Below, in pieces: positions 16,828-25,601 of a stretch of 64,000 nt of DNA. Made by a program: the position numbers and the translations under genes. Origin of the DNA: Burkholderia sp. TSV86 (lineage in GTDB: Bacteria; Pseudomonadota; Gammaproteobacteria; Burkholderiales; Burkholderiaceae); assembly GCF_001522865.1 (NCBI RefSeq), contig NZ_LOWB01000116.1, forward strand, positions 62,001 through 126,000, written 5' to 3'. Under the pieces are notes generated by a model. That model searched no databases and was not told the DNA's origin. It saw only the letters and a program-made list of their open reading frames with translations. Within the stretch, counting starts at the first letter, position 1. Each line of letters begins with the position of its first letter.

Positions 16828-17748
16828 TTAACCGGATGAACGGTCGCGCACTGCGGTTGGGGAAGGGGTTTCTTTTGGGGCGCGAAGATGCGTGGCGTTG
16901 CGCGCTGCAGCGAATTCCGCGCCGAGCAGCAGCACGGCGGCCGAAAAGTATAGCCACATCAGCAGCACTGCGAACGAACCCGCTGCGCCGAACGCGCTTG
17001 CGGTGCCCGCGTGCGCGAGATACAGCGCGAAGAGTTTCTTGCCCGCCGAGAACAGCACGGCAGAGACGATGCCGCCCGTCATCGCATCGCGAAACGGCAC
17101 GCGCGCGTCCGGCAGGAATTTCATCAGCGTGCCGAACGCAGCGGCGAGCACGGCAATGCCGACCGAGAATTGCAAGGCATTGCCGATAATGACATACGGC
17201 GAATTGCCCCAAAGCCAGTGGCCGATGAACGTGATCGCCGTATCGAGCACGAGCGAGACGATCAGCAGGAACGCGACGCCGAGCACCAGCCCGAATGAAA
17301 TCAGCCGGACCCGCACGAGCCCGAGCACCGACGACGCGCGCTCGCCGTCGGCAGGCCAGATGATGCTCAGCGCCGTGTTCAGTGACGCGAACGTCGCGGA
17401 TGCGCCGATCGCGAGCATCGCGAACGAGATCAATGCCGCTACGCCGCCGCGGCTGCCGCTGCGGTGAGCATTCTCGACGATCGTCTGCACGCCGGCCGCG
17501 GCTTCGTTGCCGATCAGCTCGTGCACGTGGTTGAACACTTCGCCGCGCGCGGCGTCGGCGCCGAAGAACCAGCCTGCAACGGCGATCACCATCACGAGCG
17601 TGGGTGCAAGCGAGAACGCGGCGTAAAACGCGATGCTTGCCGCCATGGCCGGGCAACGGTCGGCTGAGAAGCGTTTGAAGGCGTTCAGCACCCAGTTGAC
17701 GTTATGGCGCACGAGCTTGTCCGATTGCTGAGGAATCTGAAGTTTCAT
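16828..17748 (-). CDS. YihY/BrkB-family inner-membrane protein
   Basis: A 306-residue protein with about six hydrophobic helices. It carries the family marks: AFKRFSADRCPAMAASIAFYAAFSLAPTL near the N-terminus, IWPADGERA in the middle, and SAFGAAGSFAVLLMWLYFSA near the end. The family was once annotated as ribonuclease BN in error and its function is still uncertain; transport or envelope roles are suggested. It is followed leftward by the porin regulatory region, and upstream it has about 160 bases to the next gene. No partner genes hint at a specific job. Confidence 0.85.
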   Translation of the reverse strand: MKLQIPQQSDKLVRHNVNWVLNAFKRFSADRCPAMAASIAFYAAFSLAPTLVMVIAVAGWFFGADAARGEVFNHVHELIGNEAAAGVQTIVENAHRSGSRGGVAALISFAMLAIGASATFASLNTALSIIWPADGERASSVLGLVRVRLISFGLVLGVAFLLIVSLVLDTAITFIGHWLWGNSPYVIIGNALQFSVGIAVLAAAFGTLMKFLPDARVPFRDAMTGGIVSAVLFSAGKKLFALYLAHAGTASAFGAAGSFAVLLMWLYFSAAVLLLGAEFAAARNATHLRAPKETPSPTAVRDRSSG

Positions 17749-17911
17749 CGAATATGCGTACCGGGGCGCGGGCGGCGCCGGTGTGGTTGGCTGTCCTGCG
17801 TTCGGATGCCATTCGGCACGAAAAGTTTATTCGAATTGCGCATGACGGCGTAGCAGGCGGCGGCCGGGGCGGTTCGTGCGGCCGGCGGCCGCGGAATCAG
17901 GGTGGGCCGGA

Positions 17912-18148
17912 TCAGTCCGGCTCCGGAAGATCGAGGCGCTTGACGTTGCCTTTGTCAGGGGTTGCGCTCTCATGGAACAGATCGCCGAGATACTGGCCCA
18001 ACTCGGCGGCGTCGAGAAAATCGGGGATCACGAAATGTGCGGGGCGGCGTTTGCCGTCGTTGCCGGGATAGAACGGCACCCAGCGATCTTGTACACGCTC
18101 GACCCAGATCTGCTTGCCAAACACGTCGAACTGATATTCCGTTGCCAT
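17912..18148 (-). CDS. Small conserved hypothetical protein (78 aa)
   Basis: Starts MATEYQFDVFGKQIWVER at 18148, with GGAG 8 bases upstream. A longer frame back to 18304 adds a low-complexity Arg/Pro tail that looks non-coding. The aromatic-rich stretch RWVPFYPGNDGKRRPAHFVIPDF is typical of a short conserved family seen in Burkholderia and relatives (a DUF7661-like protein, from memory). No signal peptide, membrane helix or catalytic motif is seen. Function unknown. Confidence 0.7.
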   Translation of the reverse strand: MATEYQFDVFGKQIWVERVQDRWVPFYPGNDGKRRPAHFVIPDFLDAAELGQYLGDLFHESATPDKGNVKRLDLPEPD

Positions 18149-18539
18149 ACGGCGATCTCCGTGGGAGGGAGGGCTTTCGCCGCCGGGGCCGGCGAAGCGC
18201 GCCGGCGGCCGCGATTGCGTCGGCGCATGCGTCGGTGCGCATTGCGCTTGCTCGATTCTTCTATTCTGTCGATTGCGCGTGCGTTGCATGCGAGGCAGGA
18301 CCACGTTAGCAGAATCGGCGGATTGCGGCTATTTGCACGGCGGCAATCCCGTTCGTCCGCTATCCAAAGCAACGCGATGCGGATAACGATCAGACGCTTC
18401 CATGGTTTCAGCCAGTATGGCCGCACGTTACGATCCTGTTGTCCGCGAGGACTGCGTGCCGTTTACATGAGAACGATTCCAAGTAAGCTTGCCCGCATCG
18501 CGTCGTTTGCCCTGCGGCCGTCGCCGGCCGATGCCGATC
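18149..18539. other. Divergent intergenic region, no gene seen
   Basis: These 390 bases separate the small leftward protein gene from the rightward deacylase gene. No frame carries a ribosome site or recognisable protein. It should hold the promoters of both, but no boxes could be assigned. Confidence 0.4.
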
Positions 18540-19562
18540 ATGACCGACACTCCTGGCTTTCGCAATCCGATCCACTGTGAAATCGATCTCGACGCCGACG
18601 GCAAGCACGCGGGCTATCTGCGTTTGCCGCATTCGGTCCACCGTTCGGCATACGGATGGATCCCGTTGCCGATCGTGTCGATCCGCAACGGCAGCGGCCC
18701 GACGGTGCTCGTGCTGGCGGGCAATCACGGTGACGAGTACGAAGGGCAGATTGTTGCGTCGCGTCTTGTGACAGAAATAGATCCCCAAATGGTCGACGGG
18801 CAGCTCATCGTTTTGCCGATGGCGAATTTTCCGGCGGCGGAGGCCGGATTGCGCGTGTCGCCGCTCGACGGCGGAAATCTGAACCGCAGTTTCCCTGGCG
18901 ACCCGATGGGCTCGCCGACCGCGGTAATCGCCGACTATATCGAACACACGCTGCTGCCGCGCGCACAGTATCTCGTCGATTTGCATTCGGGCGGCAGCTC
19001 GCTGCTGTATCACGGCGGCAACATGCTTGCGCTCGAACCGCGCGATGCGGCCGAACGCGCGCGCGTGCGCGCGCTGCTTGCCGCGTTTGGTTTGCCGCGC
19101 GCGTTCGTACACGCGCCTAATCCAGTGCATGCGTCGTCTGCTGCGCGCCGGCAAGGCGCAATCTCGATCCTGACCGAGCTTGGCGGCGGCGGGATGTCCG
19201 ATTCCGCGCTGATTCGCGACGCGCGCCAGGGGCTGCTGCATTTTCTCGGCTTTGTCGGCACGCTACACGGCCATCTCGTGCCGGACGGCCCGCCGGCCCG
19301 GACGCGCTTCATGCGGGTGGCCGGCGCTCGGCATTATGTCTACGCATACGACAAGGGGCTTTACGAGCCGCTCGTCGAACTCGGCGAGCGGGTGCGGGCC
19401 GGTCAGCCGGCGGCGTTGATCCATTTTCCGGACACGCCGCTGCGCCAGCCGGTCACACAATGTTTCGACAGCGATGGCGAGGTGGTCTGCAAGCGCGTGC
19501 CCGCCCAGGTGCAGCGCGGCGATTGCCTGTTCCAGCTCGCTGAGGACGACGCCGCGGCATGA
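18540..19562 (+). CDS. Succinylglutamate desuccinylase/aspartoacylase family deacylase, DoeB-like
   Basis: A 340-residue zinc deacylase. Metal ligands are H63 and E66 in GNHGDEYEG and H149 in DLHSGGS. The substrate-binding NLNRSFPG is at 113-120 and the catalytic Glu is E213 (LTELGGGG). Length and motif spacing match DoeB, which removes acetyl from N-alpha-acetyl-diaminobutyrate in ectoine breakdown. Here it heads the glycine betaine block rather than an ectoine operon, so the substrate may be another N-acyl compatible solute. ATG 18540 is preferred; ATG 18531 in the same frame is possible, and neither has a clear ribosome site. Confidence 0.75.
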   Translation: MTDTPGFRNPIHCEIDLDADGKHAGYLRLPHSVHRSAYGWIPLPIVSIRNGSGPTVLVLAGNHGDEYEGQIVASRLVTEIDPQMVDGQLIVLPMANFPAAEAGLRVSPLDGGNLNRSFPGDPMGSPTAVIADYIEHTLLPRAQYLVDLHSGGSSLLYHGGNMLALEPRDAAERARVRALLAAFGLPRAFVHAPNPVHASSAARRQGAISILTELGGGGMSDSALIRDARQGLLHFLGFVGTLHGHLVPDGPPARTRFMRVAGARHYVYAYDKGLYEPLVELGERVRAGQPAALIHFPDTPLRQPVTQCFDSDGEVVCKRVPAQVQRGDCLFQLAEDDAAA

Positions 19563-19774
19563 CGCCTGCGCTGCGTCACATCATATTGTTCATTCCCGTT
19601 GACGTTGCGCCGCAGCATCGGTGATGGCGGGCATCGTCAAGCCGGTGTCGGTTTTGGCTGCTTGTTCCCTCGGCTTGCGAGCTACGCTCGATAGGCGTGC
19701 GCGACGCCGGCTGACGTCCGGGCGCCGGCCCGGCGGTGTGCGGCGCAATGCCAACGAGACATGGAGACAATGCG

Positions 19775-20974
19775 ATGAGCAGCAACCGAGGTGTCGTGTA
19801 TCAAGGGCCAGGCAGCGTCGAAGTGCAGAGCATCGACTATCCGAAAATGGTCGATCCGAGCGGTCGTGCGATTGGTCATGGCGTCATTCTGAAAGTGGTC
19901 AGCACGAATATTTGCGGCTCTGATCAGCACATGGTGCGCGGCCGCACGACCGCGCCCGTCGGCCTCGTGCTCGGCCACGAGATCACGGGCGAGGTGATCG
20001 AGGTGGGGCGCGACGTCGAGACGCTGAAGATCGGCGATCTGGTGTCGGTGCCGTTCAACGTCGCGTGCGGCCGCTGCGCGATGTGCCGCGAACAGCACAC
20101 GGGCGTGTGCCTGAACGTCAATCCCGCGCGCGCGGGCGGCGCATACGGCTATGTCGACATGGGCGGCTGGATTGGCGGTCAGGCCGAATACGTGCTCGTC
20201 CCCTATGCCGATTTCAATTTGCTGAAATTTCCCGACCGCGACCAGGCAATGGCGAAGATTCGCGATCTCACGTGCCTGTCCGACATCCTGCCGACGGGCT
20301 ATCACGGCGCGGTGTCTGCTGGCGTGAAGCCGGGGTCGACCGTGTACGTCGCAGGGGCCGGGCCTGTCGGGATGGCGGCTGCCGCGTCGGCGCGCCTGCT
20401 TGGCGCGGCGTGCACGATCGTCGGCGACATGAATGCCGAGCGCCTCGCGCACGCGAAGGCGATGGGCTTCGAAGTTGTCGATTTGTCGCGGGACGCGACG
20501 CTCGGCGAGCAGATCGCGCAGATTCTCGGCAGGCCGGAGATCGATTGCGCGATCGATTGCGTCGGCTTCGAGGCCCACGGTCACGGTTCGTCCGGCCACG
20601 AAGCGGAGGCGCCTGCAACAGTGCTCAACGCGCTGATGGAGATTACGCGGCCGGCTGGCGCGATCGGGATTCCGGGCCTTTACGTGACCGACGATCCGGG
20701 CGCGGTCGACACTGCCGCGAAGCACGGCAGCCTAAGTATCCGTTTCGGCCTGGGCTGGGCGAAGTCGCACACGTTCCACACCGGCCAGACGCCCGTGCTC
20801 AAATACAACCGCAATCTGATGCAGGCGATCTTGTTCGACCGGCTGCCGATCGCGCAGATCGTCAACGTAACGGTGATCCCGCTCGATCAGGCGCCCGAAG
20901 GCTACCGGAAGTTCGACGGCGGCGCGCCGCGCAAATTCGTCATCGATCCGCATGGAATGCTGAAAGCGGCTTGA
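19775..20974 (+). CDS. fdhA: Glutathione-independent formaldehyde dehydrogenase
   Basis: A 399-residue zinc-dependent alcohol dehydrogenase-family enzyme. Catalytic zinc ligands include C47 (NICGSDQH) and H68 (GHE). The structural zinc site C98, C101, C104, C112 is complete, and the Rossmann motif AGAGPVGMAAAA follows near 190. FdhA oxidises formaldehyde with NAD and no glutathione. Betaine and dimethylglycine demethylation release formaldehyde, which explains its place here as in Pseudomonas. GGAGAC lies upstream of ATG 19775. Confidence 0.93.
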   Translation: MSSNRGVVYQGPGSVEVQSIDYPKMVDPSGRAIGHGVILKVVSTNICGSDQHMVRGRTTAPVGLVLGHEITGEVIEVGRDVETLKIGDLVSVPFNVACGRCAMCREQHTGVCLNVNPARAGGAYGYVDMGGWIGGQAEYVLVPYADFNLLKFPDRDQAMAKIRDLTCLSDILPTGYHGAVSAGVKPGSTVYVAGAGPVGMAAAASARLLGAACTIVGDMNAERLAHAKAMGFEVVDLSRDATLGEQIAQILGRPEIDCAIDCVGFEAHGHGSSGHEAEAPATVLNALMEITRPAGAIGIPGLYVTDDPGAVDTAAKHGSLSIRFGLGWAKSHTFHTGQTPVLKYNRNLMQAILFDRLPIAQIVNVTVIPLDQAPEGYRKFDGGAPRKFVIDPHGMLKAA

Positions 20975-20996
20975 TTTTCATTTTCGTTGCGCGCGG

Positions 20997-21026
20997 GCTG
21001 CCGGTGCAATCGAGCGCGCCGGCAGC
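20997..21026. terminator. Hairpin between convergent fdhA and gbdR genes
   Basis: A perfect 8-bp stem, GCTGCCGG at 20997 with CCGGCAGC at 21019, has a 14-base loop. No U-run follows on either side, so it is a hairpin in the right place rather than a proven intrinsic terminator. Confidence 0.35.
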
Positions 21027-21100
21027 GTTCTGCCGCTTCCTCGCGGGGGAGCGGCAAGCTTCGAATGATTCGGAATCCCGAGCGGCTGCCGAGTGCAGTC

Positions 21101-22126
21101 TCATGCGTGAAGCAACAGCGGCGACGCGGTTGCACTACCCGGCAGCGCGGATTGAGCGAGCGGGGCAACCTGCTTGCGGCGCTCGCGCGTCGGCGCGGTG
21201 CCGAACGCATCCCGATAGCTCTTGCTGAAGTGGCAGGCGGACTGGAAGCCGCAGGCCATCGTGATATGCATGATCGACATGTCGGTCTGCAGCAGCAATT
21301 CGCGGGCGCGGCGCAGGCGCAGCGTCAAGTAATAATGCGTCGGCGTCATGCCGAGATGCTCGCGAAAGAGCCGCTGCAATTGCCGCTGCGACATATTTGC
21401 CAGCCGAGCGAGTTCCTCGCGCGACAGCGGCTCCTCGATGTTGTTTTCCATCAGCGAAATCACTTCGAACAGCGACTTGTTCGCGGAACCCAGCCGTGCG
21501 ACAAGCGGCATCCGTTGCTGCGCATGCGTGTCGCGCACGTGCTCGACGATGAACTGCTCGGCGATCTGCGTGACGCGTGCAGTGCCGACGCGCGCGGCGA
21601 TCAGGTTCAGCATCATATCCAGCGGTGCGACGCCGCCCGTGCAAGTGATACGGTCGCGATCGATCACGAACAATTCCTTCAGGAAGCGCGTGTCGGGAAA
21701 TTCCTCTTTCAGCGCCGACAGGTTTTCCCAATGAATCGCACACGCGTAGCCGACCAGCAGGCCCGCTTTCGCAAGTGCATAAGTGCCGGTGCACAGGCTG
21801 CCGAGCGTGACGCCGGCACGAGCGAAGCGGCGTAGCGTGGCCAAGTGTTCGGGTAGCGTCGAGTGTTGCACGTCGACGCCCCCGCAGACGAATACGGCGT
21901 CCGGCTGCCCGACGCATTCGGCCGGGCCGGTATCGACCGCGAGCCCATTGCTTGCGGTGATCGTGCCGCCATTCGGACTGATGATCGACCAGCGATAAAG
22001 TGACTGACCACTCAAATAGTTTGCCATCCTGAGGACTTCGATCGCATTGGTGAACGCGATCATCGTGAAGTTCGGCAGCGGCATGAACGCGAAATGTGAC
22101 ATCGACGCGGTGCGGTCGGGCGACAT
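21101..22126 (-). CDS. gbdR: GlxA/AraC-family transcription activator of glycine betaine catabolism (GbdR-like)
   Basis: A 341-residue regulator. An N-terminal DJ-1/PfpI-like ligand-sensing domain (about 10-190, with GSLCTGTYALAKAGLL) is joined to a C-terminal AraC helix-turn-helix pair (about 230-325, SREELARLANMSQRQLQRLFREHLGMTP and ACGFQSACHFSKSYRDAFG). Pseudomonas GbdR responds to glycine betaine and dimethylglycine and activates gbc, dgc and related genes. Placement between fdhA and glyA supports the same role. AGGAA precedes the ATG. Confidence 0.87.
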   Translation of the reverse strand: MSPDRTASMSHFAFMPLPNFTMIAFTNAIEVLRMANYLSGQSLYRWSIISPNGGTITASNGLAVDTGPAECVGQPDAVFVCGGVDVQHSTLPEHLATLRRFARAGVTLGSLCTGTYALAKAGLLVGYACAIHWENLSALKEEFPDTRFLKELFVIDRDRITCTGGVAPLDMMLNLIAARVGTARVTQIAEQFIVEHVRDTHAQQRMPLVARLGSANKSLFEVISLMENNIEEPLSREELARLANMSQRQLQRLFREHLGMTPTHYYLTLRLRRARELLLQTDMSIMHITMACGFQSACHFSKSYRDAFGTAPTRERRKQVAPLAQSALPGSATASPLLLHA

Positions 22127-22559
22127 GGGGGAACGTTCCTTATTTGAGCTCGATGCGACGCCGGGGCACTCGGCTCGCGTATTGTGGGAGCGAGCGCAAC
22201 AAGCGTGCCATACGGCTAAACCCTAGATCGAAGCGGCCGGCGCGCGCATGCGCGTTGCTGCATTGCACCGTGTGCGGGAGCCGTGGCTCGACACGGGTGC
22301 AGCGGCGGCACTGTGTCAGTGCCGCGCGCAGTATGAACGTTATTTTTTAGTGTCCGGATCGGGCAGCCGGGCGCTACTTGTTCAAAACGGACGCGGATGT
22401 CGGAAAAGGAAAAGAAAGCGTCTGAATTCATCAATCGGCAAAAAATCCGAACGACAAGAATAGAGCCGTCGGCGCTTGCTTCGAAGGCACGCCGGAACGC
22501 CGCGAGACGGGCTTGGCCGCGTCTTGCGGCCATCCTCCACTCCAGTGACGGAAAGCTCG
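22127..22559. promoter_or_regulatory. Divergent regulatory region between gbdR and glyA
   Basis: About 430 bases with no gene. It must hold the gbdR promoter and the promoter of the glyA-dipeptidase-dgc-etf-gbc series. GbdR sites are expected here, but I could not mark one with confidence by eye. Confidence 0.5.
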
Positions 22560-23834
22560 ATGTCGAACGCCAACCCATTCTTTTCGCAATCGCTTGCCGA
22601 GTGCGATGCGTCCGTGCGCGGCGCAATCGCCAAGGAACTCGAAAGGCAGCAGTCCCAGGTCGAATTGATCGCTTCGGAAAACATCGTGTCGCGAGCGGTG
22701 CTCGAAGCACAAGGCTCGGTGCTGACGAACAAGTATGCGGAGGGCTACCCGGGCAAGCGCTACTACGGCGGTTGCGAATGCGTGGACGAAATCGAGGCGC
22801 TGGCAATCGAGCGCGTGAAGCGCATTTTCGGTGCGGCGCATGCGAACGTGCAACCGCACTCGGGCGCACAGGCGAACGGCGCCGTGATGCTGGCGCTCGC
22901 GAAGCCGAGCGACACGGTGCTTGGAATGTCGCTCGACGCGGGAGGACACCTGACGCACGGGGCGAAACCTGCGCTGTCCGGTAAATGGTTCAACGCGGTT
23001 CAGTACGGCGTTAATCGCGACACGATGCTAATCGATTATGACGAAATCGATGAACTCGCGCATCAGCATCGGCCGGCCCTTATTATCGCGGGCTTTTCCG
23101 CGTATCCGCGCAAGCTCGATTTTGCCCGCTTCCGGGCGATTGCCGATGCCGTTGGCGCGAAGCTGATGGTCGACATGGCGCACATCGCCGGCGTGATCGC
23201 CGCGGGCCGGCATTCGAATCCGGTTGAGCATGCGCATGTCGTCACGTCGACGACGCACAAGACGCTGCGCGGCCCGCGCGGTGGTTTCGTGCTCACCAAT
23301 GACGACGAGATCGCGAAGAAGATCAATTCGGCGGTGTTCCCCGGTCTGCAGGGCGGCCCGCTGATGCACGTGATCGCCGGCAAGGCGGTGGCGTTCGGCG
23401 AGGTGCTGGCGAACAGCTTCAAGACTTATATCGATGCAGTGCTCGCGAATGCGCAAGCGCTCGGTGACGTGCTCAAGGCGGGCGGCGTCGATCTCGTGAC
23501 GGGCGGCACCGACAATCATCTGCTGCTTGTCGATTTGCGGCCCAAAGGGCTGAAGGGCATGCAGGTCGAGCAGGCGCTCGAACGTGCAGGCATCACGTGC
23601 AATAAAAACGGGATTCCGTTCGATACGGAAAAACCGACGGTTACCTCCGGCGTTCGCCTGGGCACGCCGGCCGGTACGACGCGCGGTTTCGGCGTCGCGG
23701 AGTTTCGTGAGGTCGGCAGGTTGATCGTCGAGGTGCTCGATGCATTGCGCGCGAATCCCGAAGGAGACCGCGCGACTGAACAACGGGTGCGCCGGGAGAT
23801 ATTCGCGCTCTGCGAACGTTTTCCGATCTATTGA
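22560..23834 (+). CDS. glyA: Serine hydroxymethyltransferase
   Basis: A 424-residue PLP enzyme. Key marks are LIASENIVS (37-45), the [16 protein letters not shown] stretch (58-73), and the PLP lysine K234 in [13 protein letters not shown]. It converts glycine plus methylene-tetrahydrofolate to serine. In this setting it takes the glycine formed at the end of betaine and sarcosine breakdown, like the betaine-induced GlyA1 of Pseudomonas, so it is likely a second copy to the housekeeping gene. GGAAAG precedes the ATG at 22560. Confidence 0.95.
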   Translation: MSNANPFFSQSLAECDASVRGAIAKELERQQSQVELIASENIVSRAVLEAQGSVLTNKYAEGYPGKRYYGGCECVDEIEALAIERVKRIFGAAHANVQPHSGAQANGAVMLALAKPSDTVLGMSLDAGGHLTHGAKPALSGKWFNAVQYGVNRDTMLIDYDEIDELAHQHRPALIIAGFSAYPRKLDFARFRAIADAVGAKLMVDMAHIAGVIAAGRHSNPVEHAHVVTSTTHKTLRGPRGGFVLTNDDEIAKKINSAVFPGLQGGPLMHVIAGKAVAFGEVLANSFKTYIDAVLANAQALGDVLKAGGVDLVTGGTDNHLLLVDLRPKGLKGMQVEQALERAGITCNKNGIPFDTEKPTVTSGVRLGTPAGTTRGFGVAEFREVGRLIVEVLDALRANPEGDRATEQRVRREIFALCERFPIY

Positions 23835-23903
23835 AAATCGACCCCCCGGCCGCTGCATTGCCGAACCGGATTACGCGCAAAAACAGACTGGAGCCTTCAA
23901 CCC

Positions 23904-24875
23904 ATGAGCACGCTGCACGAAGACAGCATCATCATCGACGGCCTGAATATCTCGAAATTCGACCGTTCGGTATTCGAAGATATGCGCAAAGGCGGCGTGA
24001 CGGCCGCAAACTGCACGGTGTCGGTATGGGAGAACTTCGCGAAGACGGTCGACAACATCGCGCAGATGAAAAAGCAGATTCGCGACAACGGCGAAATGTT
24101 GACGCTCGTGCGCACGACGGATGACATCCTGCGGGCTAAGCGGAAGGGCCGTACTGGCGTGATCCTCGGCTTTCAGAATGCGCACGCATTCGAGGACAAC
24201 CTCGGCTATATCGAGGCGTTTGCCGATATGGGCGTGCGCGTCGTTCAGCTCTGCTACAACACGCAAAATCTTGTCGGCACCGGCTGCTACGAGCGCGATG
24301 GCGGATTGTCCGATTTCGGCCGCGAAGTGATTACCGAGATGAATCGTGTTGGGATCATGGTCGATTTGTCACATGTGGGCGGCAATACGTCGTCGGAGGC
24401 GATCGCGTTCTCGAAGAAGCCCGTTTGCTATTCGCATTGCCTGCCGTCCGGGCTTAAGGAACACCCGCGCAACAAAAGCGATACGCAGTTGAAGGAGATC
24501 GCCGATGCCGGCGGATTCGTCGGCGTGACGATGTTCGCGCCGTTCCTGAAACGTGGGATCGAAGCGACGATCGACGACTATATCGAAGCAATCGACTATG
24601 TCGTAAATCTGGTTGGCGAGGATACGGTCGGTATTGGCACTGATTTTACACAGGGCTACAGCGTCGAATTTTTCGATTGGCTCACTCATGACAAGGGGCG
24701 TTACCGGCGACTCACGAATTTCGGGAAAATCGTGAATCCTGAAGGTATCCGCACGATCGGCGAATTTCCGAATTTGACGGCCGCGATGGAGCGTGCAGGC
24801 TGGAAGGAGACGCGCATCCGCAAGATCATGGGCGAAAACTGGGTGCGCGTGTTCAAGGAAGTTTGGGGCGCTTAG
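23904..24875 (+). CDS. Membrane dipeptidase (M19) family protein of the betaine cluster
   Basis: A 323-residue TIM-barrel protein of the renal dipeptidase (M19) family. It keeps GFQNAHAFED, VDLSHVG, CYSHCLPSGLKEHPRNKSD and GIGTDFTQG. At the N-terminus the usual metal-binding DGHND is replaced by IDGLNIS, so the His-x-Asp ligand pair is lost. This argues for altered metal binding or a reaction other than dipeptide cleavage. The same gene sits between glyA and dgcA in Pseudomonas (PA5396 type), with unproven function. It lies 69 bases after glyA and is probably in the same operon. Confidence 0.85.
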   Translation: MSTLHEDSIIIDGLNISKFDRSVFEDMRKGGVTAANCTVSVWENFAKTVDNIAQMKKQIRDNGEMLTLVRTTDDILRAKRKGRTGVILGFQNAHAFEDNLGYIEAFADMGVRVVQLCYNTQNLVGTGCYERDGGLSDFGREVITEMNRVGIMVDLSHVGGNTSSEAIAFSKKPVCYSHCLPSGLKEHPRNKSDTQLKEIADAGGFVGVTMFAPFLKRGIEATIDDYIEAIDYVVNLVGEDTVGIGTDFTQGYSVEFFDWLTHDKGRYRRLTNFGKIVNPEGIRTIGEFPNLTAAMERAGWKETRIRKIMGENWVRVFKEVWGA

Positions 24876-25007
24876 TTTCACCCGATCAAATATCCGAATT
24901 CCTGTGCATTGGAACACTTGATTCAATAAGCCGAAATTCGCCACGGCATATGGATAAGTGCCGCGCGCAAGCCGCTGCGACACACGCAATTTTCTCGGAG
25001 CCACACG

Positions 25008-25541
25008 ATGCAACCGCAATTGCCGATCGACGTCGATCCGACTACCGGCGTCTGGACCACCGATGCGCTGCCGATGCTATACGTGCCGCGACATTTTTTC
25101 ACGAACAATCACACGGCGGTTGAGGAAGCCCTTGGCCGCGACGTGTACGCGCAGATTCTCTATCGAGCCGGCTATAAGTCGGCCTATCACTGGTGCGATA
25201 AGGAAGCGAAACAGCACGGGCTCGCCGGGCTTGCGGTGTTCGAGCATTACCTGAAAAGGTTGTCTCAGCGCGGCTGGGGACTGTTTTCGATCATCGACGC
25301 TGACCCTATTCATGCGCGCGCACGCATCGAACTGCGCCACTCGTCGTTCGTACTCGCGCAGCCTGGCAAGGAAGGCAAGCTCTGCTACATGTTCGCGGGC
25401 TGGTTCGCCGGTGCAATGGACTGGGTCAACGATACGACACCGGAAAATAAGAACGCGCCGCGCTCGTGGTCGCGCGAGACGCAATGTTCGGCCGAAGGGC
25501 ACGACTATTGCGTATTCGAAGTGTCGCCGCTTGCGCACTGA
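25008..25541 (+). CDS. Conserved DUF5943/V4R-like protein of the dimethylglycine operon
   Basis: A 177-residue soluble protein without signal or membrane helix. Conserved-looking stretches are MLYVPRHFFTNNH, HWCDKEAKQHGL, GWFAGAMDWV and the C-terminal CSAEGHDYCVFEV. The last recalls the small-molecule-binding V4R/XylR-N fold, in which a Cys pair near the end can bind metal. Homologues sit next to dgcA in Pseudomonas (PA5397 type). The role is unknown; a sensory or carrier function is only a guess. Confidence 0.75.
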   Translation: MQPQLPIDVDPTTGVWTTDALPMLYVPRHFFTNNHTAVEEALGRDVYAQILYRAGYKSAYHWCDKEAKQHGLAGLAVFEHYLKRLSQRGWGLFSIIDADPIHARARIELRHSSFVLAQPGKEGKLCYMFAGWFAGAMDWVNDTTPENKNAPRSWSRETQCSAEGHDYCVFEVSPLAH

Positions 25542-25601
25542 CACGATATTCGTCAGGTCAACATCACATCTCGCTAGCATAAACGTCAGAGGTCGATCGC
25601 A

